DNA of 64,000 nucleotides, from assembly GCA_965249965.1 (NCBI GenBank), contig OZ252262.1:2294001-2358000 (forward strand). Reading direction: 5' to 3'. Positions 8,275 through 17,338 of the stretch are shown here, one piece after another. This DNA comes from HXMU1420-13 sp965249965. Lineage in GTDB: Bacteria; Bacteroidota; Rhodothermia; Balneolales; Balneolaceae. Position 1 is the first letter of the stretch. Each line of letters starts with the position of its first letter. The notes under the pieces were generated by a model. It had not been told where the DNA came from, searched no databases, and saw only the letters and a program-made list of their open reading frames with translations. The position numbers were made by a program, and so were the translations under genes.

Positions 8275-8997
8275 CTAAATTAAATTTCCAAATGATTTTA
8301 CACCAATTGGGCCATTTAGTTTTTTTAAAGGTTCTCCGAACTCGAAACCGGCCAGATGTCCAAAATATCGAGCTCGTGCCTCTATTTGTGCAAAGTATTT
8401 CGGATCTGAAATATATGTAGAAGACTCATTTTCAGGATTTTCCACATTAAACTGAGTTGAGAAAGCTTTTATCGCTTGTTTTTTAATCTCCCAGGTGTTG
8501 CTAATATCAAAGATTAAATCGGGCTCGAATGGTCGATCTTGCATGTAATGGTATATACTTGTAGGCCGCCATGCTTCCTGTTTAATACTATTAAACTGGG
8601 TTTTAATTTTGGCGAGTCCGCTGTAGAATAGGGCATCAATACATAACCTTGTTGCTTTGCCATGATCCGGATGACGGTCATAAGGGGCACCAATCAAACA
8701 AATATCAGGTTGAGAAAACCGTACTTGTTGGATGAGTAATTCTTGATTGGATTTTGAGTTTTCTAGAATTGAGTCGCCCAAATCTAAATTTCTACGATAA
8801 TGAACACCTAATATTTGTGTGGCTGCTTCAACTTCTTTAGCCCTCGTTTCAGGTGTTCCACGAGTTCCTAATTCACCTTTGGTGAGATCAATGATTCCAA
8901 CTTTCATGCCATCAGCTACCAAAGAAGCAATGGTACCACCTATGTTTAATTCGGCATCATCCGGGTGTGCTGCAAAAACAAGTACATCTAATTTCAT
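8275..8997 (-). CDS. bshB1: bacillithiol biosynthesis deacetylase BshB1
   Basis: 240 residues from the ATG giving MKLDVLVFAAHPDD; the frame is open to a TTG at 9015, but family members begin as chosen here. The PIG-L metal motif AHPDDAE (His11, Asp13, Asp14), the segment LTKGELGTRGTPETRAKE and the later DRHPDHGKA are typical of BshB1. It removes the acetyl group from GlcNAc-malate in the second step of bacillithiol synthesis. No bshA or bshC is visible here. It implies a bacillithiol-using cytoplasm, as in Bacteroidota and Firmicutes. Confidence 0.9.
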   Translation of the reverse strand: MKLDVLVFAAHPDDAELNIGGTIASLVADGMKVGIIDLTKGELGTRGTPETRAKEVEAATQILGVHYRRNLDLGDSILENSKSNQELLIQQVRFSQPDICLIGAPYDRHPDHGKATRLCIDALFYSGLAKIKTQFNSIKQEAWRPTSIYHYMQDRPFEPDLIFDISNTWEIKKQAIKAFSTQFNVENPENESSTYISDPKYFAQIEARARYFGHLAGFEFGEPLKKLNGPIGVKSFGNLI

Positions 8998-9066
8998 ATC
9001 AGAACTTACAATCAAGAATTACAATTGGATGTAAAAAAAGACAACTTTTAGTAATAAAGAAGTTAA

Positions 9067-9097
9067 TTTTCATAACATTGAAACGAATTTATATTTG
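9067..9097 (+). promoter_or_regulatory. Bacteroidota-type promoter for the efflux operon
   Basis: TATATTTG at 9090-9097 is a perfect match to the TAnnTTTG -7 element of Bacteroidota. TTTT at 9067-9070 lies 19 bases upstream as a three-of-four match to the TTTG -33 element. It is about 38 bases before the first permease start. Confidence 0.5.
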
Positions 9098-9135
9098 AAG
9101 CGTATTCGTTCTATTGAAGTAATCAGGTCTAATTT

Positions 9136-10359
9136 ATGAGATTATTAAACAGCGTTATCGAAGGTCTTAAAGTTGCTTTTAAGGCACTATCGATTAATAA
9201 AGTTCGCTCAGCTTTAACAGCTCTGTGTATCATCATTGGAATAACAATGGTAACGGTAGTAGATGCTGTAACTACCGGAATGGATGAAAATTTTGAAAAT
9301 AGCATGGCCATGCTGGGTAGAAATGTGATTTATATTCAAAAGTGGCCATGGAGTGGCGATCAGGAATGGTGGGAAATTATTGGACGTAAAGAAATGGACG
9401 TACAATATGCCGATTTTCTAGAAGAACGCAGTCAACTCGCTTCCGTTGTTGCTGCATATACCGAAAATTATGTACCGGTTCGTTATCAGGATAAGTTAAT
9501 AGAAAATGTTGGTGTTAACGGAGCATCCGCAAATTATCTAAACATTCAGGGATTGGATATCACATCCGGCAGAATGTTTACAGAAAATGAAGTTCGATCC
9601 GCAAATAAAGTGGCGATTATTGGAGTATCAATATTGGATGAGTTTTTTGAAGAATCTGATCCACTTGGTAAGCAAATCAGGATAGGGGGGCAGAAATTCA
9701 CGGTTATTGGTGTGCTTGAAAAACAAGGGAATTTCTTAGGACTTGGAGATTCTGATAATCGTGTAATTGTTCCAATTAATGCTTACGGTCAAATTTATGG
9801 ATTGCGGTATGGTGTAAATATTGGTGTAAAATTCCCCAATGAAGCAACGATGTTGGATGGTGAATACGAGATTGAAGGTTTAATGCGGCAAATCCGAAAT
9901 TTAGATGCCACGGAGGAAAATGATTTTGCCATTAATAAACCTCAGGCTTTTGAAGAACAATTAGCAGCATTTAAAGGGGGATTGTATGTAGGCGGATTTA
10001 TTCTGACGGGACTCTCACTTTTAATCGGCGGTATCGGCATTATGAATATTATGTTTGTTTCGGTGAGAGAGCGTACGAAAGAAATAGGTATTCGAAAGGC
10101 TGTTGGGGCGAAGTCCTGGGAGATTTTAACACAATTTCTTATCGAAGCTGTTATGATTTGTATCGTAGGTGGGTTTTTCGGGGTAATTATAGCTTCTGCA
10201 CTTACATACACCATCGACCAATATTTTACCGCTACAATGAATGCAACAGTGGTAGCAGCTGCCATCTTAATTTGTACCATTGTTGGTGTTCTATTCGGCT
10301 TTATTCCTGCGTATAAAGCTTCAAAATCCGACCCAATTGAATCATTAAGATTTGAATAA
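9136..10359 (+). CDS. MacB/FtsX-type ABC transporter permease (first)
   Basis: 407 residues with the MacB permease plan: one N-terminal membrane helix (about 22-43), a large periplasmic MacB_PCD domain (about 45-275) and three C-terminal FtsX helices (about 280-395). Diagnostic segments are NKVRSALTALCIIIGI near the start, MNIMFVSVRERTKEIGIRKA before the penultimate helices and PAYKASKSDPIESLRFE at the end. MacB systems use ATP to drive mechanotransmission in the periplasm and expel peptides, lipids or drugs through a TolC channel. Here the ATPase is a separate gene (15540-16259). The stop overlaps the next start as TAATG. Confidence 0.88.
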   Translation: MRLLNSVIEGLKVAFKALSINKVRSALTALCIIIGITMVTVVDAVTTGMDENFENSMAMLGRNVIYIQKWPWSGDQEWWEIIGRKEMDVQYADFLEERSQLASVVAAYTENYVPVRYQDKLIENVGVNGASANYLNIQGLDITSGRMFTENEVRSANKVAIIGVSILDEFFEESDPLGKQIRIGGQKFTVIGVLEKQGNFLGLGDSDNRVIVPINAYGQIYGLRYGVNIGVKFPNEATMLDGEYEIEGLMRQIRNLDATEENDFAINKPQAFEEQLAAFKGGLYVGGFILTGLSLLIGGIGIMNIMFVSVRERTKEIGIRKAVGAKSWEILTQFLIEAVMICIVGGFFGVIIASALTYTIDQYFTATMNATVVAAAILICTIVGVLFGFIPAYKASKSDPIESLRFE

Positions 10360-11582
10360 TGCAATACTCTGAAACGATAAAACAAGCGGCTGATTCATTA
10401 CTGGCAAATAAGCTACGTTCTTTTTTAACCTTATTGGCCTTGGTGATTGGTGTTTTTTCTGTAATTGTATCAACTACAGCAGTAGCAGTTCTTGATAATT
10501 TTTTCACAAATACGATGAGTATTTTGGGAAGTGACGTAGTTACCATTCAAAAAAATCCGGCAGTACAAATGGGGCCAAGAGATGCAAGTTTGCGTAACCG
10601 AAAAGACATCACTTTTGAAGATGCAGAACGACTAGAAGAGCTTGTAAACATTGCGGAAGGAGTAGGGTCAATTAATTCGTTTAGTTTCACCAGCATCTCC
10701 TATGGCGATGAAAAGACAGATCCTAATATTCGTATTCGCGGTGGAAACTCTGAGTTTATCGAAAATAATGCGTTTACTTTAGAAGATGGACGTAATATCA
10801 ACGAAGAAGATGTTCAATTTAAACGCAATGTAGTTGTATTAGGGAAGGATGTTCAAACCGAGCTATTTAAAAACGAATACCCGCTGGGTAAAACGGTTAG
10901 AATCGATGGTCAGCCATATTTGGTGATTGGGCTTCTCGAAAAGAAAGGTCAAATTTTCGGTTCTTCGTTTGATGACTTAGCCATTATTCCATATTCCACA
11001 GGTATAAAAAACTATGGTGGAAATCGAGGAATCGCAATTCAATTACGTGCACCGGAGATTGCTAAAATCAATGAGACCATTGAAGAAGTAACCGGAATAA
11101 TGCGTGTGATTCGTGAAGTTGGTCCACGCGATAATAACGATTTTGAAATCACCACAAACGATTCGTTAACCGGCACCTTCGATGGCTTTACCGGATTCTT
11201 GTATTTTGTTGGTTTCGCAGTTGGGTTAATCACTTTAACTGGTGCAGGAATAGGGGTAATGAATATTATGCTGGTTTCTGTTACTGAAAGAACTCGAGAG
11301 ATTGGGGTCAGAAAAGCAGTTGGTGCAACTAAAAAAGCCATTATAAATCAATTTTTGATGGAGGCCGTATTTATTTGCCAACTTGGAGGCTTAATCGGAA
11401 TGGTTCTTGGAATGCTGGGTGGTAATATGGTTGCAGTATGGATTGATACTGAAATGGTCATCCCAATGGCATGGGTAATTGGCAGCTTCTTTGGGATGTT
11501 AATAATTGGCCTGATGTTCGGAGTTTATCCTGCATATAAAGCGGCACAATTAGATCCGATTGAAAGTTTACGATACGAATAA
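10359..11582 (+). CDS. MacB/FtsX-type ABC transporter permease (second)
   Basis: 407 residues, the same length and architecture as the preceding gene: N-terminal helix with NKLRSFLTLLALVIGV, a periplasmic MacB_PCD domain, then three FtsX helices introduced by MNIMLVSVTERTREIGVRKA, ending PAYKAAQLDPIESLRYE. The two permeases are diverged paralogs and probably form a heterodimer with the ATPase at the end of the operon. Translation is coupled to the first permease by TAATG. The substrate is not evident. Confidence 0.88.
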   Translation: MQYSETIKQAADSLLANKLRSFLTLLALVIGVFSVIVSTTAVAVLDNFFTNTMSILGSDVVTIQKNPAVQMGPRDASLRNRKDITFEDAERLEELVNIAEGVGSINSFSFTSISYGDEKTDPNIRIRGGNSEFIENNAFTLEDGRNINEEDVQFKRNVVVLGKDVQTELFKNEYPLGKTVRIDGQPYLVIGLLEKKGQIFGSSFDDLAIIPYSTGIKNYGGNRGIAIQLRAPEIAKINETIEEVTGIMRVIREVGPRDNNDFEITTNDSLTGTFDGFTGFLYFVGFAVGLITLTGAGIGVMNIMLVSVTERTREIGVRKAVGATKKAIINQFLMEAVFICQLGGLIGMVLGMLGGNMVAVWIDTEMVIPMAWVIGSFFGMLIIGLMFGVYPAYKAAQLDPIESLRYE

Positions 11583-11640
11583 ATTTGGTGTGGGGAACAG
11601 GTTAGGTTCTCTTATATTCTAACAAATAAAAGGGCATTGT

Positions 11641-11853
11641 ATGAACGAAGAAATCATCCAAAACTTAAACGAGCGCTTGGATAGAACTATTGATCGTGGG
11701 CGAGATATGCTTGCCGATGAACAGTTGCAACAACAAGTTGCTGAATTAAAAGACCGCGCTGAAAATACAATTCGCAAGCACCCAATTAAAAGTGTGTTAG
11801 CCGGATTGGCAATTGGGATTCTATTTGGTGCTATTATCGGATCTGACGACTGA
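11641..11853 (+). CDS. small YqjD/ElaB-like (DUF883-like) membrane protein
   Basis: 70 residues: an amphipathic, charged coiled-coil region (about 1-48) followed by one C-terminal membrane helix with glycines spaced AGLAIGILFGAIIG. This is the plan of the YqjD/ElaB/YgaM group, tail-anchored inner-membrane proteins reported to associate with ribosomes in E. coli. The stop overlaps the start of the next gene (TGATG). The order that follows parallels E. coli yqjD-yqjE-yqjK, which strengthens the call. Its place inside an efflux operon is unusual. Confidence 0.65.
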   Translation: MNEEIIQNLNERLDRTIDRGRDMLADEQLQQQVAELKDRAENTIRKHPIKSVLAGLAIGILFGAIIGSDD

Positions 11854-12281
11854 TGGAACAGCTAAATTCCAGAGTTAAACAAATTACAAACGAGCTTAAA
11901 CAATATGTTGAGATTAGGCTCGATTTACTTGTTCTAAATGTAGGAGAGCAAGTAACCAAATGGCTGGGTGAATCAATTCAAAAGTTGATCGGGTTTACCA
12001 TTCTTGCCATTGGTTTATTTTTTGGCATGATGGCACTGGCAATTTATTTAGGTGATTTGCTTCAAAATGCGGCTCTTGGATATGGAATTGTAGCTGCACC
12101 ACTGATTTTAATTGGATTATTATTGGCCTCTTCGAAACCGAAAGGAGTTGCCAGAAGCATTCAAAATCAGTTTATGGATGGAATACTAAAATCCATTGAA
12201 AAGAAATCCGATAGTAATACTGATCAGCTTTCATCAACCAATCAAAAGGTACTTAAAGAGAGTAATGAGCAAAAAAATTGA
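11853..12281 (+). CDS. phage-holin-superfamily III / YqjE-like membrane protein
   Basis: 142 residues. A charged N-terminal helix (about 1-45) is followed by two membrane helices (about 46-70 and 78-100) and a hydrophilic tail rich in Lys, Ser and Asn. The profile matches the YqjE / Actinobacterial Holin-X group (PF07332). Despite the name these are chromosomal membrane proteins of unclear function, and nothing else here suggests a phage. It overlaps the upstream gene by one base and the downstream one by 17. Confidence 0.65.
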   Translation: MEQLNSRVKQITNELKQYVEIRLDLLVLNVGEQVTKWLGESIQKLIGFTILAIGLFFGMMALAIYLGDLLQNAALGYGIVAAPLILIGLLLASSKPKGVARSIQNQFMDGILKSIEKKSDSNTDQLSSTNQKVLKESNEQKN

Positions 12282-12633
12282 TCGTATAGAAGCTAAAAAG
12301 AAAGAGCTGGAAGCAAATCTGGATCGAATTCAATCGGGCATAGAATCAAATCTAGAGCAGGTTAAATCTGATGTGACTCAAAGTGTAAGCCCGGTTGAAG
12401 TGGTTAAAAAATATCCGCTACCGGTAGTCGGTGCTGCGATTGTTGCAGGATTTATGCTATCAAGAATTGGTTCTGGAACAGGTTCAAAAGAAAAGAGACA
12501 ATCGTCAAAGAGTGTGATTTCTGACTCAATCACTTCATCACTAAAAAAACGATTAGCAAAAAAAGCTACAGATACGATCCTCGATTACATCGAAGATCGA
12601 ATAACCCAACAAAAAGATTCGAAATTGGATTGA
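12265..12633 (+). CDS. coiled-coil membrane-anchored protein, YqjK-like position
   Basis: 122 residues beginning MSKKIDRIEAKKKELEANLD. A predicted coiled coil (about 3-45) is followed by one short membrane helix (about 53-70, VVGAAIVAGFMLSRIG) and a lysine- and serine-rich tail. The frame is open further upstream to 12196, but that would overlap the preceding gene by 86 bases; the ATG at 12265 overlaps by 17. It occupies the position of YqjK in the yqjDEK order, though sequence similarity is not obvious to me. The function is unknown. Confidence 0.65.
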   Translation: MSKKIDRIEAKKKELEANLDRIQSGIESNLEQVKSDVTQSVSPVEVVKKYPLPVVGAAIVAGFMLSRIGSGTGSKEKRQSSKSVISDSITSSLKKRLAKKATDTILDYIEDRITQQKDSKLD

Positions 12634-12747
12634 TTGAGTTAAAAGTTTTGTAAAAGCTTTTGAAACCCAAGACTATACCAACTATTTCGTAACTATTTTC
12701 TCCCTGCCTCGTGCAAGGCTATCATCAACAAAAAACTAAATACAGAC

Positions 12748-14124
12748 ATGAAGAAAACGATTCTTGCTGTACTATGCGCAGTACTATTATCAAGCGGAAC
12801 ATTACTAGGGCAATCCGCACAAAGCATTACTCTTGAAGATGCGATAAGAATTTCTTTGGAAAATAATTTTCTACTAAAACAAGCAGAGAATAATCTTGAC
12901 CTGGCGGATGAAAGCATCCGAAATGAAATGGCTGACTTCTTGCCATCATTAAATTCTAATTTTAATGGAAGTAGAACAACCGGACAGCAGTTTATTTTTG
13001 AAAGATTTAATGAAGGGCTAAATCCATTTGTAGATGTTACATCACAATCGTTTAGCGGGAATTTAAGCGCAAACATTGCCATTTTTAATGGGTTTCAAAA
13101 TATAATAACTCTTCGCCAAAGCCAGCAAGAACAAGTATCAAGAGAGGAGAGTCTTCAAAGAGCACGCGAGCAGGTTATCTTTGATACAGCCACAAGATTT
13201 CTACAAGTAATATTAGATCAGGAACTTTTGGAAATCGCTAGAGAGAATTTAGTTACCTCACTGCGCCAATTAGAGCAAGTTCAAGCACAAGTTGAAGTAG
13301 GTTCAAGGCCTGCGGTTGACTTATATAATCAGGAAGCCACAGTTGCTAATGATGAGTTAACCATCACTCAACGAGAAAATACGCTGGCGCTTAATAAATT
13401 ATTATTGATCCGAACGTTGCAAATTGATCCGGTTGCAGAGTACAATTTTGTAGTTCCAGAAATTGACGAAAATCAGACATTTAATGCTGTTGAAACGTAT
13501 AGCTTACGCGAGCTTATTGATCAGGCACTTAGTTCAAGAAGTGATATTCGCAGCGAAGAGGCTTCTATCAAAGGATTAGAATACCAGGTTTTGAATGCTC
13601 GTGCATCGCTTTTGCCTCGTATTAACGGTTCAGCTTCAATGTCTTCGAGATATAGTGATCAATACACATTACTAGGTGATAAGGTGAGTTTCTCAGATCA
13701 GTTTTTCGATCAACAAGTTAACCGCTCTTTAGGATTGTCAATCAGCATCCCGATTTTTCAAAACTATAACAGACTTTATAACATTCAGGCAAGCAGAGTG
13801 CAGCTTAAAAATGCGGAGTTAAATCTTGATAATAGCCGATTACAGGTCGTTCAGGAAGTAACTCAGGCTTACAATGATTACTCCAGCTTTATTAAATCGA
13901 AAGAAGCGACTCAAAAATCATTATTTGCATCTGGAAAAGCTTTTGAAACACAACAAGAACGGTACAATGTTGGCGCAAGTACCCTGATTGAGCTAAGTCA
14001 GGCACAAGCGAATTATGTAAGTGCACAATCAAATTATACTCAGGCTGTATTCAGCTTAATATTTCAGGAAAAACTACTTGATTTCTATTTAGGGAAATTG
14101 AGTGGTGAAACCATCGAATTTTAA
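12748..14124 (+). CDS. TolC-like outer-membrane efflux channel
   Basis: 458 residues. A signal peptide (about 1-21, ending LLGQ) is followed by the two-fold repeated outer-membrane efflux protein domain. The first repeat opens with ITLEDAIRISLENN and the second with SLRELIDQALSSRSDIRSEE. Long alpha-helical segments rich in Gln and Glu alternate with short beta segments. Such proteins trimerise into a channel crossing the outer membrane and periplasm. It lies between the membrane trio and the HlyD-type adaptor, completing a tripartite pump. Confidence 0.9.
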   Translation: MKKTILAVLCAVLLSSGTLLGQSAQSITLEDAIRISLENNFLLKQAENNLDLADESIRNEMADFLPSLNSNFNGSRTTGQQFIFERFNEGLNPFVDVTSQSFSGNLSANIAIFNGFQNIITLRQSQQEQVSREESLQRAREQVIFDTATRFLQVILDQELLEIARENLVTSLRQLEQVQAQVEVGSRPAVDLYNQEATVANDELTITQRENTLALNKLLLIRTLQIDPVAEYNFVVPEIDENQTFNAVETYSLRELIDQALSSRSDIRSEEASIKGLEYQVLNARASLLPRINGSASMSSRYSDQYTLLGDKVSFSDQFFDQQVNRSLGLSISIPIFQNYNRLYNIQASRVQLKNAELNLDNSRLQVVQEVTQAYNDYSSFIKSKEATQKSLFASGKAFETQQERYNVGASTLIELSQAQANYVSAQSNYTQAVFSLIFQEKLLDFYLGKLSGETIEF

Positions 14125-14157
14125 TATCAAACTTTCAATCTTTGGGGAACAGTAATT

Positions 14158-15540
14158 ATGGCTAAAAAGAAGTCATCAACCGGGAAAATGTTTATTTGGA
14201 TTACTGTAATTCTGGTGATCCTGCTCGGTGGCGGATTTGGTCTCAGAAAAGCAGGAATTATTGGTGGTGGTCTTAAAGGCGTTGCTGTAGAAACCGATAC
14301 TGCCAAATTAAAAACCATTACTCAGGTAGTTTCAGCTTCTGGAAAAATTCAACCGGAAGTGGAAGTGATTATACGTCCGGATGTGTCGGGAGAGATTATC
14401 GAACTACCGGTGAAAGAAGGTGATTTTGTTCGACGTGGAGATCTTCTCGTTCGAATTAAACCTGATATCTACCAAGCTAGCATTGACAATTTGAATGCAG
14501 CGCTTCTCACACAAAAAGCACGTATGGAGCAGACTAAAGCAAGTCTGATACAAGCTGAGGCAGCTCATTTAAGAAATAAAGAGTTATATGAGCGTGAAGT
14601 AATATCTGAGCTGGATTTCATTCAAACAAAATCAGCATTTGATGCAGAACAAGCCAACTTAAAAGCAGCCGAATATCAAATTCAAGCGGCTGAAGCACAA
14701 TTGCGTCGAGCACAGGAAGAACTCGAACAAACAGTTATTCGGGCACCGCAGGATGGAACCGTAACTGGACTTGCAGTGGAAGAAGGTGAACGAGTGTTAG
14801 GAAACTCGCAAATGGCGGGTACCGAAATGATGAGAGTATCATTATTAGACCGTATGGAAGTATTGGTTGAGGTTAATGAAAATGATATCGTAAATGTGAC
14901 TCTTGAAGATACCACTCGTATAGAAGTGGATGCATACCCTGAACGAATGTTTAATGGTATTGTAACAGAAATTGCGAATTCAGCACAAGTAACCGGCGCA
15001 GGTTCAAGCGAACAGGTAACAAATTATCAGGTAAAAGTTCGGATTGTAACGCCTCATAATTTAGGGTCGAGAGGAGAGCAGTTGGTGGCTAGTGAAGCAC
15101 CGGAGAATCCTGGGGAAGCCTTTGTTCCTAATTTTAAGCCAGGCATGTCGGCTACGGTTGATATTGAAACAGAAACAGCCATAAATGTGGTTTCGGTACC
15201 TATTCAGGCAGTGACAGTACGAGATTTTGCGGAAGATGTGAATGAAAATGAGGAGGATTCGGAGAATTCTGATGAAGTTGAAATTCAACCAGCCTCTGAT
15301 ACTGACGATATCATTGTTGCCCGAGAAGACATAAGAAAAGTAGTATTTATGGTAGTTGAAGGGAAAGCGGTACGGGTTGAAGTAGAAACAGGAATTTCCG
15401 ACAACTCTCACATTCAAATTACAAACGGACTTAGTGCCGGAGATGAAATTGTAATTGGTGGTTACCGGGTACTTTCAAGATCTCTGGCTGATGGCGATCT
15501 GCTTGAAATTACAAATCGTGATGATGCAGGGGAAGAATAA
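14158..15540 (+). CDS. HlyD/MacA-type periplasmic adaptor subunit
   Basis: 460 residues. An N-terminal membrane anchor (about 11-36) precedes a biotinyl-lipoyl-like segment (PDVSGEIIELPVKEGDFVRR), a long alpha hairpin (about 105-195), the second lipoyl half (RAPQDGTVTGLAVEEGERV) and beta-barrel domains. It links the inner-membrane permeases to the TolC-like channel. An unusual acidic low-complexity insert of about 26 residues (about 358-384, rich in Glu, Asp, Asn and Ser) interrupts the C-terminal region. The stop overlaps the ATPase start as TAATG. Confidence 0.9.
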   Translation: MAKKKSSTGKMFIWITVILVILLGGGFGLRKAGIIGGGLKGVAVETDTAKLKTITQVVSASGKIQPEVEVIIRPDVSGEIIELPVKEGDFVRRGDLLVRIKPDIYQASIDNLNAALLTQKARMEQTKASLIQAEAAHLRNKELYEREVISELDFIQTKSAFDAEQANLKAAEYQIQAAEAQLRRAQEELEQTVIRAPQDGTVTGLAVEEGERVLGNSQMAGTEMMRVSLLDRMEVLVEVNENDIVNVTLEDTTRIEVDAYPERMFNGIVTEIANSAQVTGAGSSEQVTNYQVKVRIVTPHNLGSRGEQLVASEAPENPGEAFVPNFKPGMSATVDIETETAINVVSVPIQAVTVRDFAEDVNENEEDSENSDEVEIQPASDTDDIIVAREDIRKVVFMVVEGKAVRVEVETGISDNSHIQITNGLSAGDEIVIGGYRVLSRSLADGDLLEITNRDDAGEE

Positions 15541-16259
15541 TGGATCAACCAGTTATTCAAATATCTGATCTCACCCGTTTCTATCAAATGGGCGACACTA
15601 CTGTAAAAGCATTGAATGGTGTCACTTTTGATATTCATAAAAATGAATATTTAGCCATTATGGGGCCTTCAGGGTCAGGTAAATCAACACTGATGAACAT
15701 GATTGGTTGTTTGGATACGCCAACTTCGGGCGAGTATATCTTAAACAATAATCGAGTTTCGGAAATGAATGATGCAGAACTTGCAGAAGTGAGAAATCGA
15801 GAAATTGGATTTGTTTTCCAAACATTCAATCTTTTACCGAGAACTAGCTGCCTTGCAAATGTAGAACTCCCACTTATTTACGCTGGAATGAAATCCGCAG
15901 AAAGAAAAGAACAAGCTATTGATGTTCTTACGAAAGTTGGGTTGGGAGATCGAGTAGATCACAAACCTAATGAACTTTCTGGTGGACAACGCCAACGTGT
16001 AGCAATTGCTCGTGCTTTGGTTAATAATCCGTCAATTTTACTCGCAGATGAGCCAACTGGAAACTTAGATTCAAAAACAGGTGAAGAAATCATGCTATTA
16101 TTTGAAGAGTTATATCGACAAGGCAATACAATTATTTTGGTAACTCACGAGAATGAGATAGCTGATCACTCTCGTCGAATCGTACGACTTCGTGACGGTG
16201 TAATTGAATCGGATTCACCTGTTGAACACCCTACATTGGCCAATAAAGAAGCTGTATAA
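15540..16259 (+). CDS. ABC transporter ATP-binding protein, MacB/LolD type
   Basis: 239 residues. Walker A is GPSGSGKST (about 41-49), the signature is LSGGQRQRVAIARAL, Walker B is ILLADEPTGNLDSKTGEE and the H-loop is LVTHE. It belongs to the LolD/FtsE/MacB subfamily that powers FtsX-type permeases. It is the last gene of the operon that starts with the two permeases, and a strong hairpin terminator follows. In E. coli MacB the ATPase is fused to the permease; here it is split off. Confidence 0.92.
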   Translation: MDQPVIQISDLTRFYQMGDTTVKALNGVTFDIHKNEYLAIMGPSGSGKSTLMNMIGCLDTPTSGEYILNNNRVSEMNDAELAEVRNREIGFVFQTFNLLPRTSCLANVELPLIYAGMKSAERKEQAIDVLTKVGLGDRVDHKPNELSGGQRQRVAIARALVNNPSILLADEPTGNLDSKTGEEIMLLFEELYRQGNTIILVTHENEIADHSRRIVRLRDGVIESDSPVEHPTLANKEAV

Positions 16260-16280
16260 ATCAAAGTCTCTAAAAACAAA

Positions 16281-16309
16281 AAAAAGACGCCCTTGAGCGT
16301 CTTTTTTTA
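16281..16309. terminator. bidirectional rho-independent terminator
   Basis: AAAAAGACGC and GCGTCTTTTT form a perfect 10-bp stem around the loop CCTTGA. T-runs follow on the plus strand and an A-run precedes, so it can also end the convergent minus-strand gene. Confidence 0.9.
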
Positions 16310-16330
16310 TATATGATAATCGTGTCGTGT

Positions 16331-17338
16331 CTAGTTTCTAAGACCGATACCTATACCTACATTATAGGTGGAATATTCCGCAACAGTAGCCTCACCATAA
16401 ATTCGGAATATGGCAATTTTGAACTGAACACCTGCAAGTGCGTGAACTGCAGCATCTGAGTCTTGAGTGTATGAAACAGGATTTGTATAAGTTTCTGAAA
16501 GTGCACCAGAACCAATAGTGTAATTTCCTAGCATATCTAACTCAAATGTACCTGTTTGAAAGCCAACACCTGCATAAGCCGAGATGAATGGTAACGTTTT
16601 ACCAACCATGGCATTTAGCACAAAAGTATTCGTAGTGGTTTCTAGACGTTGAACTTCTCCAGCATTGAAATTTAGATCAGCATTTAATGTAGTTTGCGAG
16701 AATGCAGCTAGCACAGAAATGTCAACCGGAAGTAATTTTCCACCAGGTAACCATTGATTTAATCCGTGTTTAACGCCGGCACCAACCATAGACATATCAC
16801 CAAAATCGCCTAGAGCTGTTTCTGGGATATAGCGAATGGTAACATCGGTTCCTTTTATCAGACCAACGTTTCCCTGAAGCATTGCAGCGGGTACATATTC
16901 AACGCCTGTACCACCAGGTAACGTAATGGTTGAACCGCCAGGTAAGGTTAGTACCTGGCCGCTTCCTTTTCCACCAGAAATGGTATTTGATTCTCCTGCA
17001 GATACATTTATCCCAGGTGATAGACCTATTGTGCTGGCATCAAAAGTTTGGCCACTTGAGGGAACTGCAGTTAAAGCAGTTCGAAATTGGACACTGAATC
17101 CAAGTTTTTTTGTGGGTGCTGCTTTCGTTGCCCATCCTGAATTTAACGCAGTACTTAATCCTGTAGCCATAGGGGTGAGGTATGCCTGCGTAAGTGCAGA
17201 TGCATTTTGTTCCCCTTCGCTCAATACATCTAAGAACGCTTCGATATCGCTTAGTTGTGCATTAGCAGGATTAGAAGTGAGTGCCATTGTAACAGCAAAA
17301 ACTAATGTGGTACAAATAGCTGATATTCTTTTAATCAT
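16331..17338 (-). CDS. DUF6588-like exported beta-rich protein
   Basis: 335 residues. A signal peptide (about 1-27, ending NPANAQ) precedes a segment resembling the DUF6588 family of Bacteroidota: a helical start (LTQAYLTPMATGLSTALNSGW) and then long stretches of alternating hydrophobic residues ending in an aromatic-poor strand, YNVGIGIGLRN. The pattern fits an outer-membrane beta-barrel or autotransporter-like fold. Repeated Ala/Gly/Thr-rich strands near 100-150 are notable. It is monocistronic, sharing a bidirectional terminator with the efflux operon. The function is unknown and the family call is from memory of its N-terminal pattern. Confidence 0.6.
   Translation of the reverse strand: MIKRISAICTTLVFAVTMALTSNPANAQLSDIEAFLDVLSEGEQNASALTQAYLTPMATGLSTALNSGWATKAAPTKKLGFSVQFRTALTAVPSSGQTFDASTIGLSPGINVSAGESNTISGGKGSGQVLTLPGGSTITLPGGTGVEYVPAAMLQGNVGLIKGTDVTIRYIPETALGDFGDMSMVGAGVKHGLNQWLPGGKLLPVDISVLAAFSQTTLNADLNFNAGEVQRLETTTNTFVLNAMVGKTLPFISAYAGVGFQTGTFELDMLGNYTIGSGALSETYTNPVSYTQDSDAAVHALAGVQFKIAIFRIYGEATVAEYSTYNVGIGIGLRN

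Noticed and set aside
9942..10385. 147-residue antisense frame in the permease genes
   Set aside because: It is the complement of FtsX helix codons, with no ribosome site and no recognisable domain.
11853..12281. phage holin as evidence for a prophage
   Set aside because: The holin-superfamily label is shared by chromosomal YqjE-like proteins; no other phage gene is near.
15061..15417. 118-residue antisense frame in the adaptor gene
   Set aside because: A composition artefact (runs of Tyr, Asn, Phe and His) opposite the acidic insert of the adaptor.
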